Assembly (NCBI GenBank): GCA_039033795.1
Contig: JBCCBY010000135.1
Span: forward strand, 1 to 8,049
Length of the DNA: 8,049 bases
Direction of reading: 5' to 3'
From: Parvularcula sp039033795
GTDB taxonomy: Bacteria; Pseudomonadota; Alphaproteobacteria; Caulobacterales; Parvularculaceae
Shown: one piece after another, positions 4,933 through 8,049 of the stretch
How positions within the stretch are numbered: position 1 is the stretch's first letter
Layout: each line of letters begins with the position of its first letter
Notes under the pieces: model-generated
Told to the model about the DNA's origin: nothing
Databases searched by the model: none
What the model saw: only the letters and a program-made list of their open reading frames with translations
Program-made: the position numbers and the translations under genes

Positions 4933-7065
4933 CTAAGCGAAATCATCAGTGAAAGGTAGATCCGGTGCAATGACATCAGGGCTGCCGTAAACCAAATAGG
5001 CGATACCTGCTTCAAGGGCGCCATGAGGGTCAGCCCCAGGGGCGCCTGCGATAAATTCATCGTAGCCATCGCCGTTGAGATCCCCCACCGAGGAAAGCCC
5101 GACACCGAGAAAGTCGTTCTCGAAGACTCCATCGAGCCGGTAGCCATCTGCGTTATCAACCAACGCCCTCACATCAAAAGGGTCTGCGCTTCCCAGAACC
5201 AGGTCGACATACCCCGCGTCACCTGCCAGCCCATCGGCGAGGTGAGCACCGAACAGAATATCATCAAAGCCGTCGCCATTGATATCACCCGCGGCGACCG
5301 CAGGCCAACCAAACTCATCCGCAAACCGCTTGCCTGTGAATGTCGCACCCTCGCCGCTTTCAAAGTCTCTTGGACCGAAGCTGGCGCTGAAACCATCGTC
5401 CCGCCCGTATATCAAATGCGCCTGACCGGAAAACTTTGCAAACGGAGCACTCACAAGAATATCATCGAAACCGTCGCCATTCACGTCGCCAGCAGACGAA
5501 ACAGACCGTCCGAGGAAATCATTCAGGCCGCCAGCCGTGAATACAAAGCCATTCGATCCGTCAAGGGATGAAAGATCGATCTCGTTGCCACCAAAACGGG
5601 CGTCGTCGCCAAACACGACGTAAACCGCGCCTGAGCCTCCACCGACGAACAGGCTGGGGGCGCCAATCGCGAAGTCATCAAGGCCGTCACCATTCACATC
5701 ACCAAGCGTCGCGATGCTGTAGCCTGCTTCTTCGCCATGCCGGGCCCCACGGAAGGTGACAACGCCCTCACCCGAAAGCGCCGCCGCGCGCTCGGTGAAC
5801 CCGTCACCGCCAAAGACGAGATGGACAGCGCCCGCATCGCCTTCACCAGGAGCACCAATGATGAGATCATCCGTACCGTCCCCATCAACATCGCCTGCGC
5901 TGTCGATGGAAAAACCGAGACGACCACCCCGTACCCCTTCAATCAGCAAAGCATCGTCATTGTCCGTAAGATCCTCCAGGCTTGTGGATGCCAAATCGGG
6001 CAAATTGCCCAGCACGATCAACACCGCGCCCGCACCGCCTGATGCACCAAACAGCGTGACCGCAAAATCATCATCGCCATCGCCATCGATGTCCCCAAGG
6101 GCAGCAGCATCAAACCCCAGCCGGTCACCCGCAACAGAACCCTCCAAGGCGATGCCGTTCGATCCGTCGAGGGATGACAATTGAGTGTTATGGAACCCCT
6201 TTTCGGAGCCGTACACGATATAAAATGAACCCGCATCCGCCTGACCGTTGGGATCGGCTAAACGCGCACCGAACCCAAGATCGATGAACCCATCCCCATT
6301 CACATCACCTAGCGCGGTGACCGCAGAGCCAACGCGGCCGTCAGCCTCAAAACCTTCGAACCCAACGACGTATGGCTTTGGCGGCGCTGGTGCCAGCGCT
6401 TTGAAAAAGAGCTGGCCAAGGAAAAACGATTGATTCGTCGAACGAAACGTAAAGCTGCTGCCGGAAAGGCCCTCGACCTCGCCGAGGAAGTGCTTAATCG
6501 CAAAGCTCTGGAACGCACCACCGTCAATGGATAATTCAAGCGTTCCACCTCGCAGAAAAAGTGGGACGTGGTCACGATTGTTCAGGGTAATGAGGTCGAG
6601 CGTGACCTCTTGGTCAAAGTCCAGGGTCACGGTTTCTTGGGGTTGGACATCGGGCCTTAAAGTGGGGGCATTCGGAAAAAAAGGGCCGGTGATCAGCTTT
6701 CCGATGCCAAGCCCACCGTCGACAAATGCAGAACCTCGATTTTCGTCCGAGAGCGTCGTCTCCGCTTGAAGCGGGACACCAAAGAGCTTCTTCTGCCCAC
6801 TGACCTCCACACTGATACCAGGGTTGAAGTCAGTGATGAGGGGTCGTTTGTCCACGCTAAGCAGGCGGGCATGGTCAAAGGTCATGGTCATGTTGGCGGC
6901 ATCACCAACCTGCGACGCTGCGACGAAATTAAATGAAAAGAGCTGCTCTTCCGTCGGCCCTTTCGTGTCCTGAGGAATGGGGATGACGGGGGCGGTGTCG
7001 GCTATTGGTGCGGGTCCGTCTTTTTTTAACGCAAGGAGACGTCGGAGACCATCCCACCGGCTCAC
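4933..7065 (-). CDS. FG-GAP (integrin-alpha-like) seven-repeat beta-propeller protein
   Basis: This 710-residue protein has two parts. Residues about 40-225 form a beta-rich region (TVTLDFDQEVTLDL, GGTLELSIDGGAF) that reads like the ectodomains of exported surface proteins; I cannot name a family. Residues about 242-696 hold seven FG-GAP repeats. Each carries a calcium-binding loop of the DxNGDGxxD type, beginning at Asp254, 325, 392, 456, 527, 594 and 662, and six of them have a following G-A-P- or G-A-H-like turn. Seven repeats suffice for one complete seven-bladed propeller like the integrin alpha head, which usually mediates protein or carbohydrate binding outside the cell. Yet the N-terminus (MSRWDGLRRLLALKKDG) has no signal peptide, and no C-terminal sorting or anchor signal is visible. 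The start is a GTG overlapping the transferase stop as GTGA, with GGAGGG 9 bases upstream. Bases 7021-7027 form a run of seven T (A on the coding strand) at codons 13-15. Confidence 0.92.
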   Translation of the reverse strand: MSRWDGLRRLLALKKDGPAPIADTAPVIPIPQDTKGPTEEQLFSFNFVAASQVGDAANMTMTFDHARLLSVDKRPLITDFNPGISVEVSGQKKLFGVPLQAETTLSDENRGSAFVDGGLGIGKLITGPFFPNAPTLRPDVQPQETVTLDFDQEVTLDLITLNNRDHVPLFLRGGTLELSIDGGAFQSFAIKHFLGEVEGLSGSSFTFRSTNQSFFLGQLFFKALAPAPPKPYVVGFEGFEADGRVGSAVTALGDVNGDGFIDLGFGARLADPNGQADAGSFYIVYGSEKGFHNTQLSSLDGSNGIALEGSVAGDRLGFDAAALGDIDGDGDDDFAVTLFGASGGAGAVLIVLGNLPDLASTSLEDLTDNDDALLIEGVRGGRLGFSIDSAGDVDGDGTDDLIIGAPGEGDAGAVHLVFGGDGFTERAAALSGEGVVTFRGARHGEEAGYSIATLGDVNGDGLDDFAIGAPSLFVGGGSGAVYVVFGDDARFGGNEIDLSSLDGSNGFVFTAGGLNDFLGRSVSSAGDVNGDGFDDILVSAPFAKFSGQAHLIYGRDDGFSASFGPRDFESGEGATFTGKRFADEFGWPAVAAGDINGDGFDDILFGAHLADGLAGDAGYVDLVLGSADPFDVRALVDNADGYRLDGVFENDFLGVGLSSVGDLNGDGYDEFIAGAPGADPHGALEAGIAYLVYGSPDVIAPDLPFTDDFA
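4978..6342 (-). repeat. Seven tandem coding repeats (FG-GAP blades)
   Basis: The calcium loops start (coding strand) at about 6306, 6093, 5892, 5700, 5487, 5286 and 5082. The period is therefore 192-213 bp, or 64-71 residues. The DNA around each loop is recognisably related; on the plus strand it reads as variants of GCCGTCGCCATTCACATC. Blades 2 and 5 are additionally preceded by a near-identical segment encoding LSSLDGSNG (about 5550-5571 and 6157-6178). Confidence 0.85.
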
Positions 7066-7991
7066 TGTGCCACGCCCTCCATTGCGAGGGTTACCCAGTA
7101 ATCGCCCCTGCGACGAGCATAGGCGGTCGCTCGCCGTCCCTGGAACGCAACGATCCCTTCTTGTCCAAGATCGTTGATCGCCTCCACCTCAAACGCTGTT
7201 TCTTGTCCCACAAAGCCGACACCAAAGGCTTTCGCCGTGGCCTCCTTCATGGTCCACAACATGAAAAAGCCAGCAAGACGATCAGAGCATCGGCTGAGAT
7301 AGGTGCGCTCCGTATCGGTCAGTACCCGTTGTTCCATACCGTGACCATCACGCAATCGCGCAATCAATTCGATATCAATGCCGACCGGTGATTGCGCAGC
7401 AGCAGCCACGGCGATGCCGCCTTTATGGGCAAGCGACAGGGCGCACGCCCGTTCACCGCATCGTCCTTCAGTATGACCATCAACAGACTTCACCGTTTCG
7501 GTCGTTTGCGGATCTGTTTGCATCAGCGCACCCATGGCAATCTTGGCAGCGGCGCGTGCAGCCAGCCACTCACGTTGTTTGAGCGCAGCTTTACCCGCAG
7601 CTTCAGCTGCAAATGATTGGGCTTCAAGGGGCGACAGCGGAACACTGTCTGGACCCGGCACACCCTCGCCTTCAAAACGGGCGAGAACAATTTGCGCTGA
7701 TGAAGGAAACCGCCAGGCTTCGCCAATCGGCAAGGTGGTGAGCGTCAGCGCACGTTGTTGTGTTGGTGCAGCAACCGCGCGCTCATGTGAAGAAGGTTCT
7801 GGCGCGGGGATAACGGCTTCGGCCGGCGGCGCCGTCTCCGCAAAGACCGCACGCAGCTTGTCTCGTGCGTCCTCATCGATGCTGACCAAAGGCAGATGGC
7901 TCGGCAGGGCGGGGGTTCGTTCGTGATCGCACTTTTGGTGGCTATCGCGAGCGAGGCGCTCGGACGAATTCAAAATCACAGCACTGTTCAT
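7062..7991 (-). CDS. Sfp-type 4'-phosphopantetheinyl transferase
   Basis: The enzyme moves 4'-phosphopantetheine from coenzyme A to a carrier-protein serine. Numbering from the ATG at 7991 (309 residues), the domain occupies about 95-305. It shows SLAHKGGIAVAAA (186-198), VGIDIELI (203-210) with the Mg2+ ligands Asp206 and Glu208, and FFMLWTMKEATAKAFGVG (242-259) with Trp246, Lys249 and Glu250. All motifs needed for catalysis are intact, and the length and two-halved layout fit the Sfp group rather than the short AcpS. Residues 1-95 are an unusual Pro/Ala-rich extension that matches no part of the Sfp fold. The start is uncertain: ATGs at 8024 and 7991 lack ribosome binding sites and overlap another reading frame, and no later ATG precedes the domain. 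The extension may be a linker from a larger upstream protein separated by a frameshift. The gene ends in a GTGA overlap with the FG-GAP gene. The ACP is its likely substrate (inference). Confidence 0.9.
   Translation of the reverse strand: MNSAVILNSSERLARDSHQKCDHERTPALPSHLPLVSIDEDARDKLRAVFAETAPPAEAVIPAPEPSSHERAVAAPTQQRALTLTTLPIGEAWRFPSSAQIVLARFEGEGVPGPDSVPLSPLEAQSFAAEAAGKAALKQREWLAARAAAKIAMGALMQTDPQTTETVKSVDGHTEGRCGERACALSLAHKGGIAVAAAAQSPVGIDIELIARLRDGHGMEQRVLTDTERTYLSRCSDRLAGFFMLWTMKEATAKAFGVGFVGQETAFEVEAINDLGQEGIVAFQGRRATAYARRRGDYWVTLAMEGVAQ
7075..7080 (-). promoter_or_regulatory. Ribosome binding site supporting the GTG start of the FG-GAP gene
   Basis: The minus strand reads GGAGGG, then 9 bases, then GTG at 7065. 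It lies inside the end of the transferase gene and, with the GTGA overlap, indicates translational coupling of the two genes. Confidence 0.6.
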
Positions 7992-8049
7992 CGTTGATAA
8001 TAAGAACAGCCCGATTGGTCTCATTCATGTTCATGACTGCCTTGCGATC
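7942..8049 (-). CDS. Probable 3' end of an upstream gene, running off the right edge
   Basis: A minus-strand frame is open from the right edge to a TAG at 7944-7942. It encodes about 35 residues, including MNMNETNRAVLIINDEQ and ending CCDFEFVRAPRSR. The strand-like AVLIIN and FEFV segments look protein-like. It overlaps the start of the transferase frame by 50-80 bp in another register. I do not recognise it. Alternatively it is a short peptide starting at ATG 8034, which has AAGG 6 bases upstream, or the coding half of a single gene split from the transferase by a frameshift. Low-to-moderate confidence. Confidence 0.35.
   Translation of the reverse strand, partial: DRKAVMNMNETNRAVLIINDEQCCDFEFVRAPRSR

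Noticed and set aside
4918..4935. Possible bidirectional terminator in the 12-bp convergent gap between the esterase and the FG-GAP gene
   Set aside because: No stem-loop of useful length and no T-run are present.
5023..5571. 182-residue plus-strand frame opposite the FG-GAP gene
   Set aside because: It is antisense to strong, repetitive FG-GAP coding sequence and shows no domain of its own.
5756..6184. 142-residue Ser/Pro-rich plus-strand frame
   Set aside because: Its skewed composition mirrors the Gly/Asp-rich FG-GAP blades on the other strand.
4978..6342. CRISPR array suggested by a ~200-bp periodic repeat
   Set aside because: The units are coding (FG-GAP calcium loops), far too long and too diverged for CRISPR repeats and spacers.
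7534..7926. 130-residue plus-strand Ala/Ser-rich frame opposite the PPTase
   Set aside because: It is antisense to the PPTase coding sequence, with low-complexity composition and no motif.

Overview
The window suggests a Gram-negative proteobacterium, probably an alphaproteobacterium. It is moderately GC-rich by eye. It holds the C-terminal half of a KpsC-type capsule Kdo transferase, a lipobox-bearing lipoprotein, and genes closely packed or coupled on one strand. Taxonomy is an inference from gene style; no rRNA or tRNA was seen.

Layout, left to right. Positions 1-150 hold the start of an unidentified minus-strand reading frame that runs off the left edge. Positions 153-911 (+) encode only the C-terminal part of a KpsC-like capsule protein, and its 5' part is not in the window, so a rearrangement breakpoint lies near 150-160. 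Convergent to it is a minus-strand three-gene block, read from 3757 down to 927: an acyl carrier protein, a cytoplasmic AlkP-superfamily phosphodiesterase/phosphohydrolase with all metal ligands in place, and an alpha/beta hydrolase. A divergent intergenic region of about 209 bp (3758-3966) separates this block from a plus-strand lipoprotein esterase of the PHB depolymerase/LpqC/feruloyl esterase type (3967-4920). Convergent to the esterase is a second minus-strand block: a 710-residue protein with seven FG-GAP/integrin-alpha repeats (7065-4933), coupled through a GTGA overlap to a Sfp-type 4'-phosphopantetheinyl transferase (start uncertain, about 7991, ending 7062). Upstream of the transferase is the probable 3' end of another reading frame entering from the right edge (8049-7942).

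How the genes may work together (inference). The transferase could convert the ACP at Ser40 to its holo form. The phosphodiesterase and the alpha/beta hydrolase sit directly downstream of the ACP, as processing or release enzymes would. No ketosynthase, adenylation or acyl-ligase gene is visible, so what is loaded on the ACP is unknown; such genes may lie beyond the right edge. The seven-bladed propeller protein has no visible signal peptide although its domains look extracellular, and it is translationally coupled to the transferase. The esterase is predicted to be outer-membrane anchored.

No gap longer than 300 bases lacks a gene. The largest is the divergent region 3758-3966. No tRNA, rRNA, CRISPR array, insertion sequence or clear intrinsic terminator was found.
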